Assembly (NCBI GenBank): GCA_036417435.1
Contig: CM070911.1
Span: 1,612,001 to 1,676,000 of the forward strand
DNA length: 64,000 bases
Reading direction: 5' to 3'
Source: Inia geoffrensis
Lineage: Eukaryota; Chordata; Mammalia; Artiodactyla; Iniidae
Below, one piece after another: positions 33,406 through 43,470 of the stretch. A program made the position numbers and the translations under genes. Numbering within the stretch: the stretch's first letter is position 1; each line of letters starts with the position of its first letter. The notes beneath the pieces are model-generated. The model worked only from the letters and a program-made list of their open reading frames with translations. It made no database searches and was not told where the DNA came from.

Positions 33406-34154
33406 CATCATGCTTTCCCGGTGGAGGCCAGGGTACACTCAGCCTAAGACCTGGGTGGGTCCGCAGGGGTCCCGGGAATCACAGAGGCCGTCCTTCCTGG
33501 TGTCTTTTGGCACGAGGTGCAGGGGAGCCTCCTGGGAAGAAACTCAGGGTGGAGAGTGGACAGGGGCAGGGGCAGAGACGGGTCTCAGGACGGGGACTCT
33601 CTCTCAGATGTCCTAGCGCCTCACACCTGAAACCCAGGGGGGTGAGAGTAGGACTGAGCAGAAAGAAAAGAGGGGGGAACCCTCAACAGTGTTCTGGTGC
33701 CTGCAGCTTCTAGTCTGGGCCTCCTGGGTCATCCTGGGGTCACTGGTGTCTGCTTGAGGGGCAGTGCCCTGGGTGGGCATCAGCAGAGGGGGACACACTG
33801 ACACAGCAAGCCCAAGGGGAAAGGCAGCCACCAGATGGCTGGGAGGATGAGCAGGGGATGCAGTCCAGACACCCCAGACCTGGTGCAGGGATGGGAGGGA
33901 GCTGGGTCTCTGGGAGCCAGAGCAGCGGCCTGGCTGTGGGGTGCACTGCTTCACCCCGGCGTCGCTCCCTGAGATGCTGGACTCACACGGCACAGTCCCC
34001 TCTCTCACCTTTGTGGGTTTCTGCCCCATTTTCTAAGAGACTGTACTCCATCCAATCACGCAGGTCACAGTCTGTGCAAGGTAACCGCAGTCAGCAAAGT
34101 TGGCCATCTGAGGAGTAAGAGGTTGGACTTCCCTTGATAAAATAATAAAAAGAA
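33406..34154. other. Unique sequence, no gene seen
   Basis: No repeat or gene recognised. Open frames on both strands are short and featureless. Confidence 0.4.
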
Positions 34155-34490
34155 AAGGGCTCTAAAGTTTGCAAACTGTTTTCCTGAGATGTACCCCATT
34201 TCATACTAAAAACAAAAATCTTAGGAAATAGGAATGGTTATGTACATCTTTAAAATAAGGATATTGAAGCTAAGGGACTTCCCTGGTGGTCCAGTGGTTG
34301 AGACTCTGCACTTCCAGTGCAGGGGACGTGGGTTCCATCCCTGGTCAGGAAACTAAGATCCCGCATGCCACACAGCACAGCCAAAGAGTAAAAAAAAGAG
34401 AAAGAAAAAGATGAAAAAAGGATATTGAAGTTAAGAGGAGGTAAGTGATTTGCCCAATAACACATGTTTAGGTTTAGGGGCCATGAGGGG
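34155..34490 (-). mobile_element. MIR SINE, split by a CHR-1-like SINE
   Basis: The left part includes 'aaagggctctaaagtttgca', 'accccatttcatactaaaaa' and 'aaataaggatattgaagc'. The right part (34418 onward) continues 'ttaagaggaggtaagtgatt' and 'tgcccaataacacatg'. Together they reproduce the inverted MIR from the middle to 'aggttaagtaacttgcccaaggtcacacag'. Confidence 0.7.
34275..34417 (+). mobile_element. CHR-1-like tRNA-derived SINE
   Basis: It starts 'ggacttccctggtggtccag', carries box A around 'tggtccagtggttgagactc' and box B 'gggttccatccc', and ends in an A-rich tail with G interruptions (34390-34417). It is flanked by near-identical 18-bp target duplications: 'aaggatattgaagctaag' (34257-34274) and the same with one C/T change (34418-34435). 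This subfamily is shared by whales, hippos and ruminants. Confidence 0.9.
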
Positions 34491-34869
34491 CACATACATA
34501 AAGTTGACTTTACCTGAAGGAATTCATAAATCCCACTGGAAATGTAATGGGGCAAAACCACGTGGACCCACGCGCTCACTGTGGGTGAGACAGAAACAGA
34601 TGTTATGCACCAAACTTCCACGTATATTTTCTTATTTCTCAGCCTCTTTGCAGCTCCATGGGGACATGAGTCCTGTCCTGACCACTTCTGGTCTGAAACA
34701 GGAAAATCAGCATGAAAGCCTCTGTGTCCACGGCTGCGATAACTTCAGAGGTTGTGTCGCAGGTTTAGGGCGCCCCTAAGTCCCGGCGTCCTGAAGCATC
34801 CCCGTTCACCCTTGTGCCCCGCCTGAGGTATCGCTCCCAAATGTGCCTGGAGCACTACCCGTGCACACA
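34491..34869. other. Unique sequence, no gene seen
   Basis: Mixed composition, no repeat recognised. Confidence 0.4.
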
Positions 34870-35262
34870 CTGAAGCTGTTCTAGTCAACAGGAGGGTCCG
34901 TCCCCCACCCCTCGACTCTGGCCTCGGTGTGTCACTTGGTTTGACCCACAGGATACGGCAGAAGTGACGCCTTGTGGGGGCTGCGTTCCAGAATTTCTGT
35001 TCCTGTTCTTGCTGCCCTGGGTCACCTCGCTGCAAAGCAGCCCAAGCCAGAGGAAGAGAGACCAGACAGAGGAGAAACGGGTCACCCAGTCAACACACAG
35101 AGGCACCAGCAAGACGATGGCCGGAGTGAGGCCACCGCGACTCCTGCCCCAGCGCACGCCATCCCTGAGGTGAACACAGACTCACATTCCAGCCCAGGAG
35201 AAACGATGCGAAATCTAAATTGCTGTTTGGAGTGGTTTGTTGAACAGCAATAGGTAAGCGAA
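34870..35262 (+). mobile_element. MaLR-class LTR-like repeat
   Basis: 'ttggtttgacccacaggata' followed by 'cggcagaagtgacgccttgt', then 'gagagaccagacagaggaga', 'cacccagtcaacacacagag', 'ttgctgtttggagtggtttg' and 'ttgaacagcaataggtaag'. The series resembles a known mammalian LTR-type repeat ('gaccaatagaatgcggcagaagtgacg ... gtggtttgttacgcagcaatag'). The family name is uncertain. Confidence 0.55.
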
Positions 35263-36499
35263 TCAGTGCCTCATTGGGAAGATAAATTACAAGGACTTCT
35301 TAGAGATGGTACAGGTACAGAACGGTGGCTATTTCCTTAGCCGGGACCCCTGGGCGCTTGTACAAAGAAGATCACTCCCTCCACTGACCTGCAGGGGGTA
35401 TGAAGCGAGTAACACGCCACCCGCCGTGTGGACCCCACCTGGCAGTAGAAGCCAGTTTCTCCAGGGTGGCACGCAGGGCATCTGCCACTCAGCATTAGTG
35501 ATTGATTTCTGAACATCAGGCTTGTGTAAAGACACTAACCGCAAGTTTTTCTTCAATTATTTTAAGTTGTTTTTTTTTTTTAAAAAAATACGTGTTACCT
35601 GTTGATCCAAAACGCCTGATCGATTTTCCAAAGCAAAGCGAAAACACAAAAATCTTTTACATGTGAGTAACAAAAGAACACATTGGTACACAAAACGCTT
35701 ACAGCGTAATTCCATGCCCACAAATGGTGACCGTGGCATCAGCAAGCAGGGCCAGCACCAGTGACTTCCTGAGAAATGCAGGTCTCCCAGGGACACCTGC
35801 ACGGGCTGTATGTGAGGTGTCACTTGAGACTTTCCCCGGCACATGATCTGTTTGAAGTGTTGTGCTGAGTTTGGGGAAAATGTTTCTATGCAACATCAGC
35901 AGAAAAATACTACAGTAAAATTTGGTTTTTAAAGACCAAGAGGTATTCTATCAAGAATATTAACATTAACTGAGGAGATAGACTGACATCTGCACACAAG
36001 ATATCAAATACTTTCCAAGGTCCATCACAGGCGACAGAAGATCTAGTAACCAAAGCAGTGAGGGGGTTCAGGGCCGAGAAGAAAGACCGGGACTAACAGG
36101 AAAGGAGGGGGGGCAGAGAAATAGATGTGGTTATGAAGTTCTATTTGCAGCAGGGGAACCATTTTAAGGGGACTAAAGCTATACTTAAAAATATAAAGTA
36201 TTGAATTATCGAGATAACTGTATGGAATTTACTAAAAGATATATAAAAATGATGACTTTGAAGTCTTAATGGCCAAAGGGAAGAGCTGAAAGATTTCTCA
36301 TCTTCGACCCCACGTGTGCCTGTAGTGTTCCTGAGATTTAACACAGTTATTTGAGCTCGTGGATAACACCTATTAAGCTCGCCTTAATTACAGCTCTGGG
36401 GGATCTGCAGTGGCTCTCGATGCCTGCAACTCTAAACCATGCAGGCTCCCCCCACCTAGGATGTCGCGCAAGGGTTAGGGAGAGCCTGCTAGCCTTGGT
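35263..36499. other. AT-rich unique sequence
   Basis: No gene. 35730-35800 ('tggcatcagcaagcagggcc', 'ttcctgagaaatgcaggtct') weakly resembles MER5A, a hAT-type DNA transposon relic. The remaining AT-rich parts (35900-36400) look unique. A T run lies at 35568-35580. Confidence 0.4.
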
Positions 36500-36610
36500 G
36501 CAACAGACACATGATGAAGGTGAGCCTTATCCAAGGTCAAAGACTGAGCGGGGAGCCAGGATTGGGATTCATCTTCAAGGCTCTGAAACCCACACTGAAT
36601 ATGACCTTGT
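36500..36610 (-). mobile_element. MIR SINE fragment
   Basis: 'gagccttatccaaggtcaaa', 'gactgagcggggagccagga' and 'ttgggattcatcttcaaggc' match the inverted MIR 'aacttgcccaaggtcacacagctagtaagtggcagagccgggattcgaaccc'. Confidence 0.7.
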
Positions 36611-37829
36611 TCCCTAATCACATTTCTCTCTCTTAGGGGAATTCACCCCGAAATTTTGCATCTCTGAACATCACTGTCAGCCTCTGAGACGGGGCTTCCT
36701 TACCGAAGCCCCTCCAGGTTCATGGTTCTCTCCAGAGCCTCCCTATTCCACTACCAAATATTTCCTCTATTTCCCCAGAGGTTTCCTGTACCTCCATTAG
36801 CACTTATTTAATTTAAAATAAATATTTCCCACAAAAGAAAAGTGCATACCCTACTTATTTTTTAAAAAGAAAGTATATCACCCATAAACCTACCACCCAA
36901 TACTGTCTACAGCTTGTCACAAGAGAAGAGAGACTGATCCCATTGAAAACTCAAAAATCACAAGTTGTCTAGGCCGACACAGTTCCATAGTTGCTAACTA
37001 GAGCACCTCTGTTTATAGGATGGAATAAGTGATATTTATGACATCATCAATGGAAGGTTAAATCATGTTTCTCATATTCTGTATACAAGAAAGTGTGGAA
37101 TCCATTTTAGGAATATTTTAATTTAAAATTCAGGCTGGGGTGTGTGCGCGTGTTTAAGTTTTGCTGCTCATATTGGTAAACCTTAGTTATCTGCAAAATT
37201 CAGTTAGTTACAGCATCTTGTCACTCCATGAAGCTGGAGAAATGAGGCATTTCCAAAACAGCATTAAGCAGTGGGATAAATAGCTGTAAATATCACGTAT
37301 TTGGACTCTAATGAAGTGTCAATTATATAACCTTTCAGAGTTTCCATGAAGCTGATTATAATTGTATCTAAAATAAATGCAATGTAATGACTTGTGAACT
37401 GGCCTCAGTGTCAAAGCAATGATGCTTTCACCATGAGGCTGAGAGGGGCTCAGAGGCAAACGTGTTAACAGAACATCAGGTTGGGTTTACCATTTTATTA
37501 ATGATCTGGAAGAAAGAGCAAAGATGCAATTAGTGAAAAGCACAGATTCCAAGGTCATCCAAGAAACTGAAATGTTGAAGTGATGGGCGGGTGCATTTGT
37601 AGACGGTGCCGGTGCTCCCAGAGCATTCTCCCCCTCCTCTACCTCCCTCTGTGACAGGTGTCACTGCCCCGCAGAAACACTCTCAGGCACAAAGACGGCA
37701 GAGACTTGCCAGGACTCTTTCCCTTCCCCAGAGAGCACACGCGGTGAGAGAGAGCCCACCGCCCAGTGGGAACAAAGTAGGGAACCACGACCGGAGGTGG
37801 CTGACGGGCACAATCCCAAGTTACTTTAC
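36611..37829. other. AT-rich, non-repetitive block; candidate conserved non-coding DNA
   Basis: There is no repeat I can place over nearly 1.2 kb and no open frame of note. 37290-37440 is rich in homeodomain-type cores, such as 'gtcaattatataacctttca', 'gctgattataattgtatcta' and 'aaataaatgcaatgtaatga'. Base composition and motif density are typical of deeply conserved enhancers, but I have no alignment to prove it. Confidence 0.35.
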
Positions 37830-37965
37830 AAATGGAGTTTATTTCCCATCTCACAACAGCTCGGTGACTGGGTGTTACTACCTTGTTTTCAAGATGAGGA
37901 AAGAGGGGCTTAGAGAAATTAAACAGCTTTTTCAAGTAAAGAGCAAATGCTGTGTGGTGTAATTA
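37830..37965 (-). mobile_element. MIR SINE fragment
   Basis: 'tcccatctcacaacagctcg', 'gtgactgggtgttactacct', 'ttcaagatgaggaaagaggg' and 'gcttagagaaattaaacagc' follow the inverted MIR in order with moderate divergence. Confidence 0.75.
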
Positions 37966-38280
37966 ACTCACGCCTGTGTTTCTTAAGAGCAGTGCTTAGG
38001 TGCGGTCAGAGGCCACAGAAGGGAGTGTGTCTGCGTCACGTGCACTCCGAGGACTGAGCAAGGCCTGTGCTGATGCAGCAGAACGCACCCTGGGCCCGGC
38101 CCGTGCCCTCCTCCTACCCAGCCGTGCCATCGCGGGCGCCCAGACCCTGCTCTGTCACCCTGCATGAGGAAGGAGTCTTTGAGAGAAGCCGGTGAGCTCC
38201 AGCGGGCAGGTGAACGCGTCCCCTAGGGCATGGCCGCCCCCCTCCCTCCGTTTCCCATCCCCGGGGTAAAGGGCTGCGGT
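37966..38280. other. Unique sequence flanking a CpG island
   Basis: Increasingly GC-rich towards the right. A plus-strand donor-like 'ctgcggtgagc' occurs at 38274-38284. Confidence 0.4.
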
Positions 38281-38880
38281 GAGCACCCCATCTAGGGAAC
38301 CTGGAGACCTCTATCCATGGAGCTCGGCCGTGACCCCAGGAGGCCCTGCCGGCCCCCCCCCTCCCCGCAGGCCCTCGTCTGTCTCCCTTGTCCCTCCTGG
38401 TCCGACAAGTTCCCTGCCGGGCTCCCGTCCCGCGCCCGGGGCTCGCCTTAGTGTTCTCCTGCCTCCGTGCTCTCCGGGGCTGGCGGGTGTGTCCTTCCCT
38501 GTCTCCCTCGGCTCCAGCCTTGACCAAGCTGGTGTCCCCGGGCAGGGAGGCGCAGCTGGGCACATGCTGCCCAGGCGGGCAGGGGAGGCTGGGCGCCGCT
38601 GCCCTGACTCACCGGCCAGGGCCTGCCTTCGGCCCCGGTTCGCAGTGTCCCCCTGGGGACCCCTCCCGGCCACCAACCCTGTTACGGGAGGGCGGGACAT
38701 GGCGCGGCTGACAACAGGCCAGCGCAGAGGAGGCGTCCACGCCAGCCAGCAGCCCCTCCGGCCCCGCCCCGCAGACGCGACTCCTCCAGGCACTGATGCA
38801 GGAGGGCTCGCGTGACGCAGACCGCGCAGCTTGCATCCACCTGTGGGGCCCCGTTACCGCCAAGCGACTGCTTCTATTTG
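38281..38880. promoter_or_regulatory. CpG island, candidate promoter
   Basis: I count about 46 CpG dinucleotides in 600 bp of very GC-rich sequence, enough to meet usual CpG-island criteria by rough estimate. It contains an Sp1-type GC box 'ccccgcccc' (38762-38770), 'gagggcgggacatggcgcgg' around 38686-38706, and an AP-1/CRE-like 'gtgacgcag' near 38812. On the minus strand a very strong donor 'ccg' then 'gtgagtcag' ends a possible first exon at 38613. No TATA box is seen. Direction and transcript are unknown. Confidence 0.55.
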
Positions 38881-38929
38881 CGGGTCACGGCACACGGGTG
38901 ACAATGACACCGATGTCCACACTTAGTGA

Positions 38930-39065
38930 CCTCATCCGTGAAAGACACAGATGAGACCCAAAATATGAGAAAGGGGGGCTCCGAGCAGTCGGAAGGGAAC
39001 TAAGCTACGCAGCTTGTCCATGGAGAGACTCCTGGGCCTGCGTGGAATCCCCACTGACTGCCAGT
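38930..39065 (-). mobile_element. MIR SINE fragment
   Basis: 'atatgagaaaggggggctcc', 'gagcagtcggaagggaacta' and 'agctacgcagcttgtccatg' parallel the inverted MIR 'gatgaggaaactgaggctcagagaggttaagtaacttgccca'. Confidence 0.62.
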
Positions 39066-39135
39066 TTCCATGCAGTTGTCACACACCTGCGTGCCTGGTC
39101 CCCAGGTAGACTGTGATGACACACAGCAGTGTAAA

Positions 39136-39185
39136 GACAAACGAGAAACAACTGACAGTGGAAGACAAACGAGACAAACGAGAAC
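39136..39185. repeat. Short 'gacaaacgaga' tandem/direct repeats
   Basis: The 11-bp word 'gacaaacgaga' (or all but its last bases) occurs three times within about 50 bp, the last two overlapping in tandem. Confidence 0.75.
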
Positions 39186-39529
39186 CGGAATCGGTAGGGC
39201 GGAGGCGCAGGGGAACCTAACCTGGATCCCGGTGGTTTGGGAACAAGTTCTAACAGCGAATGCCGGGGAGCATCACAGATTCACCCAGTAACTGAGGCTC
39301 CCAGCCATGGTCTCAGACAGCAAGACGGTGAGCTATGACTCATGCATGCCATAAAAGATGCCAGGAAAGGGACAACCAAACTTGGAAACCATTTTAAATG
39401 GTTCAAGCAGTAAACAGCGCAGTGTGGGTTATAGAGGGAAAACCCACACTGGTGGAGAAGGTGGTACCTACGCGGTCTGGGGTAGATGAAGTGCGGCCTC
39501 TGTCCTTCCCGTGTTTAGGAGTCGCCTCC
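39186..39529. other. Unique sequence, no gene seen
   Basis: Mixed composition; no repeat or exon recognised. Confidence 0.4.
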
Positions 39530-39740
39530 AGGCCACGCGGTCCTGGAAGGAACCCAAGTTCAAAGACTTGGTTTGGGTCCTCCTTCTGCCTCATAACTGC
39601 CAGTGAGGTTTGATCTTTCCAAGCCTCTGTTTCCTTACTTGTAAAAAAACACAGGCAATATTTCTTTGTCTACTAATTCCTAAGTTTTTTGGTGAATCGT
39701 ATGAGGCAGTATCAAAGAATCCAGTTCGTGTAGCATAAGT
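39530..39740 (+). mobile_element. MIR SINE, relatively long copy
   Basis: 'ttggtttgggtcctccttct', 'gcctcataactgccagtgag', 'tctttccaagcctctgtttc', 'cttacttgtaaaaaaacaca' and 'gtgaatcgtatgaggc' cover most of the MIR core in order. Confidence 0.75.
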
Positions 39741-39884
39741 TGTTTTGCCAGGTAAGGGCTCTTTATAATCGTACAAATAAATGCAACTTAGGCAGTAGGT
39801 GAAACTAAGTCCCCTAAACACTGGGGTGGAGGCAGCTGACTCCACAGGGTCTCCCCTGACCCCCTCCCCGCCCCACACCATGAT

Positions 39885-40195
39885 CCTATTAACTGCATGC
39901 ATAATTAACATGGTATTTCAGCAGCCGTTCCCTCCGTGAAATACAGGGGCATTATCATGATATATTGTGAGATTTTGCCGCTTTGAGGTTACAAAGTGCG
40001 TAATTAGCTTATGTCACTCTGCGTCATTACCTGAGAATAAGTGGCCCCATCCATTACCGTGGGCAGTGCCACACCACAGTGAGGAGGGAAGCAAAGACCC
40101 TGCCCCTTCATTACAGGGACAGCAAGAAGCTAATTGTGAGAGTCAACTTAATGCAGGCAGTTTGGCAAATAAATTTTTCATCAAATAAAACCAAG
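39885..40195. promoter_or_regulatory. Candidate conserved non-coding element (enhancer-like)
   Basis: A non-repetitive AT-rich block with several TAAT cores: 'actgcatgcataattaacat', 'agtgcgtaattagcttatgt', 'agaagctaattgtgagagtc', 'gcaaataaatttttcatcaa'. It is bounded by MIR fragments on both sides, yet no repeat has entered it. Low-confidence inference from composition and motif density; no alignment is available. Confidence 0.3.
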
Positions 40196-40214
40196 TGTCC
40201 TTACAGACCACCCC

Positions 40215-40470
40215 TTGGCCCGAGATTCTGTGCAGGTGAAACTGAGACCTGGAGGGCTTGAGTCCCACGTCCACGTCCCGGTTAGAAGTGAAGCCGCCAC
40301 ACGTGAACGGGAGACACACACAGGTAGCACGTGCCAGGTGCTGTGCTACGTGCTGCCTCCCCGCGAGCTCACCTTGTTCTCAGGAGATGGCTCCAAGTGT
40401 GTGCAACATTGTCTCCACTGTGTGCACGTGCTCCTGGGTGCCACGTCCCTGCTCTAAAGGAGCCTGGATG
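40215..40470 (-). mobile_element. MIR fragments, one or two copies
   Basis: 'tgtgcaggtgaaactgagac' with 'ctggagggcttgagtcccac' and 'ccggttagaagtgaagccgc' (40228-40293) fits an inverted MIR tail. 'cacgtgccaggtgctgtgct' with 'acgtgctgcctccccgcgag' and 'ctcaccttgttctcaggaga' (40328-40390) fits the start of a second inverted copy. Both are diverged. Confidence 0.55.
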
Positions 40471-41224
40471 CGACTTCCACGCTGGCTGCCGCTCTGATGC
40501 CTTAGCATCAACACCCTCCCAAGCAGCAGACTGTGCCAGAAGGAATTCACTCCTGCCAAGCCTTGGTATTAGTCCGGGTCTTTGGAGGCAGGCCGTAGAG
40601 TCTCCTTCTGCCTCATTTAAGGCACAGAATTGACGGAAAGCATTTTGGAGGGTCTGCAGGTGGGTGAACAGTGTTACGCTTGTGTTGATACCTGTGCGCG
40701 GTCCTCCCTCGGCAGCTCTGCCGACGCAGACGTCAGGGGCTGCTCGGCCAGGCCTGGAAATCCTGAGGGCTCTCAGTCAAGTCCTGTTGACTGACGGCTG
40801 GGGAACGAGCAGGTTGACCTCAAAGGCCTTTGCAGGGATCTAACTGCTACGTCACGGAACCGACTATCTCTAGGACATAGATTCCTTGTTTTGATTCTTA
40901 CGCACAGGTAGCCATGTCATGGGTGCGTCTCCCAGCCCCGCTCCAGCTAATGTGTGACTTTGACCCCTTCACGTCTCTCAGTGTCATTTCTCATCCCTCC
41001 CACCTGAACAGCCCACTAGTTGCAAAGCCAACAAAAAATGTGGGCAGTAAGATGCGGCAGAGCCTGGGTCATGGGGATTTAGGAAGCCTGCACTCAATTC
41101 CGAGCACTGCTGTGGTCCCGTGGCCTCCAGCACAGCCAAGGGAAAGCCAAGGACACGGAGGGACACCCGGCCAGACCTTTCCTGACAAGGAGGCCATCTC
41201 TCAGAGGGCAGGGAGACAAATCAG
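40471..41224. other. Unique sequence, no gene seen
   Basis: Mixed composition. 41060-41150 has a slight MIR flavour, too weak to call. Confidence 0.4.
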
Positions 41225-41515
41225 GGACAATTGTCAATAGCAGCTAATGGCGATTTGCTCCAATTTTCCCAGTGATAATTACTCTGCAGTGCACTGCTAG
41301 CTCCAGCAATGAATATTTAACAAGAAAATATGTCATCAGTACAAGCCCCCATAGCAAAGGAATTAATATTAATGGGACAAAAATTGAGCCTCCTTTTGAA
41401 CCCTTGGAGAAGACGGTAAAGGTAGTGGATTTTAAAGAACTCGGCTAGTCTCAGAGCCGACCTTGACCTGGGCAGGCTCAGCAGAAGCCAAGAGAGAAGC
41501 AATTAAATATTCAGT
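41225..41515. promoter_or_regulatory. Candidate conserved non-coding element (enhancer-like)
   Basis: A repeat-free AT-rich stretch with TAAT and ATTA cores: 'aatagcagctaatggcgatt', 'ccagtgataattactctgca', 'aaaggaattaatattaatgg', 'agagaagcaattaaatattc'. It resembles developmental enhancers in composition. Inference only. Confidence 0.3.
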
Positions 41516-41789
41516 GTGGGCCTCCCTCCGGTCCTATTTGGGTCTTGGGAGCTCCCAACGTCTCGCATTTCAAAGCTGATCTGCACAGAGGCTGAGAGGC
41601 TGGGATGAGGAACGTGGAGGGGCCTTGGAACAGAGCATGAAGCCGAGAGGCCAGCAGGTGACCGATGTCGTGCTGGGCCCAAAGCTGGATGAGGACCCAA
41701 TGGAGCTGGAGGTTATTCCAAGCCCTCGTTGGAGGAGTCGCCCATTTCCTCATGCTCTGATGGGGAGCGGTGCCCACACTTCTTAACAA
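41516..41789. other. Unique sequence, no gene seen
   Basis: No repeat or gene recognised. Confidence 0.4.
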
Positions 41790-41870
41790 CAAGCCCAGAT
41801 CTTCACAAACGCCTAAAATAGTCCCTGGCACAAAGTGGATGCTAAGTAAAGATGAAATCACTTTTTTACC
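41790..41870 (+). mobile_element. MIR/L2 3' tail
   Basis: 'cgcctaaaatagtccctggc', 'acaaagtggatgctaagtaa' and 'agatgaaatca' match the 3' end 'gcctagaacagtgcctggcacatagtaggcgctcaataaat'. Confidence 0.6.
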
Positions 41871-42079
41871 GAAGTGATTTGAGACTGAGACTTGAACCTC
41901 TCAGTTCTTCTGCGAGATACCAGAAGGAGTGGAAGAGCCCTGAGCTCACCTCTTGCAGGAACAGCCAGGCAGCCCCTCTGGCGTCAGTGGTGCTGGAGGT
42001 TCTCCATCCTGCACACGGCCATTCGGACTTCTCCCACTTCAAGTTTTGGTGAAGGGATTCCCAGGCAAGGACAATCTGA

Positions 42080-42165
42080 CAAATTTGATATTCCCACACA
42101 GTAAGTGCTCAGCAAACGTATGTGTAGCCATTCAGTTGTTTATTCATTCAATAGATATTGGCTGA
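42080..42165 (+). mobile_element. L2 3' tail
   Basis: 'cacacagtaagtgctcagca', 'tttattcattcaatagatat' and 'tggctgaatacataaat' match the L2 3' terminus 'cacatagtaggtgctcaataaatatttgttgaatgaatga'. Confidence 0.55.
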
Positions 42166-42537
42166 ATACATAAATACTTAGATCCACTGATCTAGAATTC
42201 AAAATAGACCAAAAGCATTTTCCTCGGGATATACGGGAGGGGAGAAGAGGAAGGTAGCGAATGTAGACTCCTCTTTCCAGGGAACTAGACAAGTGGGGTG
42301 TTAGCTGGAGGACGAAGGAAAGTCAGGGTAGGTTCTTCAGAGGATAAAGAGCCAAATCATTCTATTTCATTACTTCTATTGGAAGTAAGACAGTAGAGAG
42401 GGGGAAATTGACAATATAGGAGTTAGAGTGGAGGGCGTTTGGAAAATAACATCTCTGAGGAGGTGACAGATGCGGGGTCCAAAGAGTGATGGGGGCTGTA
42501 CTTGGCTAAACACATAAAGAGACCATCCTCAGTTGCA
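42166..42537. other. Unique sequence, no gene seen
   Basis: Purine-rich, with repeated 'ggagg' and 'gagg' words but no defined element. Confidence 0.4.
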
Positions 42538-42630
42538 TGGATGAGCGGGTAGATGGATGGCTGAGTGAGGGGCTGGGGGGATGGATGGATGGATGGAAGG
42601 GTAGATGAATGGATGGTTGGGTGGGAGATT
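42538..42630. repeat. (GGAT)n tetranucleotide repeat, imperfect
   Basis: Runs of ATGG and GGAT units ('gatggatggatggatggaag') with interruptions, followed by a TTAAT-rich stretch (42631-42675). Confidence 0.9.
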
Positions 42631-43044
42631 GGTTAATTATTAATTCACTAATACTCAATTAATTATCAATTCATTTTGGTGGGTTCCAGAACCTTAGCTG
42701 TTGCCTCTCACCCAGAGCACACTGAGGGCTCAAGGACCTAAGACCTAGAGAGACTGATCAAATGTGGCTAATGAGCACCCAGGCAGCTGAAGAGACAAGG
42801 GGTCAGGATCGCCTCCTCGGGTACACTGGTGACGTCACGCGTGAACTAAAGAATGAGAGCCTCCTGCACAGCTGCTGTTTTCTGAGTGCTCAGAGATTAT
42901 CTTTTTAGAGCACCAATTTAATCATATCACTTCCTTGCATGAGCTCCTTCGCTGGCTTCCCTTTGCCCTTAAGGTAAAATATAAAACTCTTACTGTGACC
43001 TACAATTCTCACTACTGTATCCCTATTTCTTTTCCATGTGGATG

Positions 43045-43470
43045 GAATAGCTACTGCAGCCTAAAAATCTACTCCAACATTCAGTAGATCAAAATAACAA
43101 CAATCTCTTATTTCTTACTGCATCTGTGAGTCAGCTGGGCAGTTCTTCTAATGAGGGCCAGGCTGGGCTCTTCTCAGCTGGGTTCACACATGAATCTGTG
43201 CCGGCTGGTGTGTCAGCTAGGGGCTGGCTGGTCGAGGATGTCTTTGGCTTGTGTAACTGGACCTCCACCTGGGCTTGTTCACAGAACTGTGGTGGAATTA
43301 GAGAGAGAGAGTGAGAGAGAGAGAGAGAGGGAGAGAGGGAGGGGAGGAAGCACAGTGGCCTCTTGAGTTGTGGTCACTTTCACCGTATCCTCATGGTCAA
43401 GCCAGGCCAGCCCAGATACAGGGCTGGGGAGGAAGGCAAGCAGACCGCAGCCCTAGAGGGAGAAGCTACA
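43045..43470 (-). mobile_element. MaLR/L1M-like repeat nested in L2
   Basis: 'acaacaatctcttatttctt', 'gtgagtcagctgggcagttc', 'ttctaatgagggccaggctg' and, after the GA run, 'acagtggcctcttgagttgt' and 'agccaggccagcccagatac' follow a familiar mammalian repeat ('tctgtgggttgactgggc ... aggcctcttgaggcc ... caaggccagcccagattcaag'). The family is not resolved. Confidence 0.5.
43299..43346. repeat. (GA)n microsatellite
   Basis: A GAGAGA run with one GTGA and several GGGA interruptions, lying inside the nested repeat. Confidence 0.95.
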
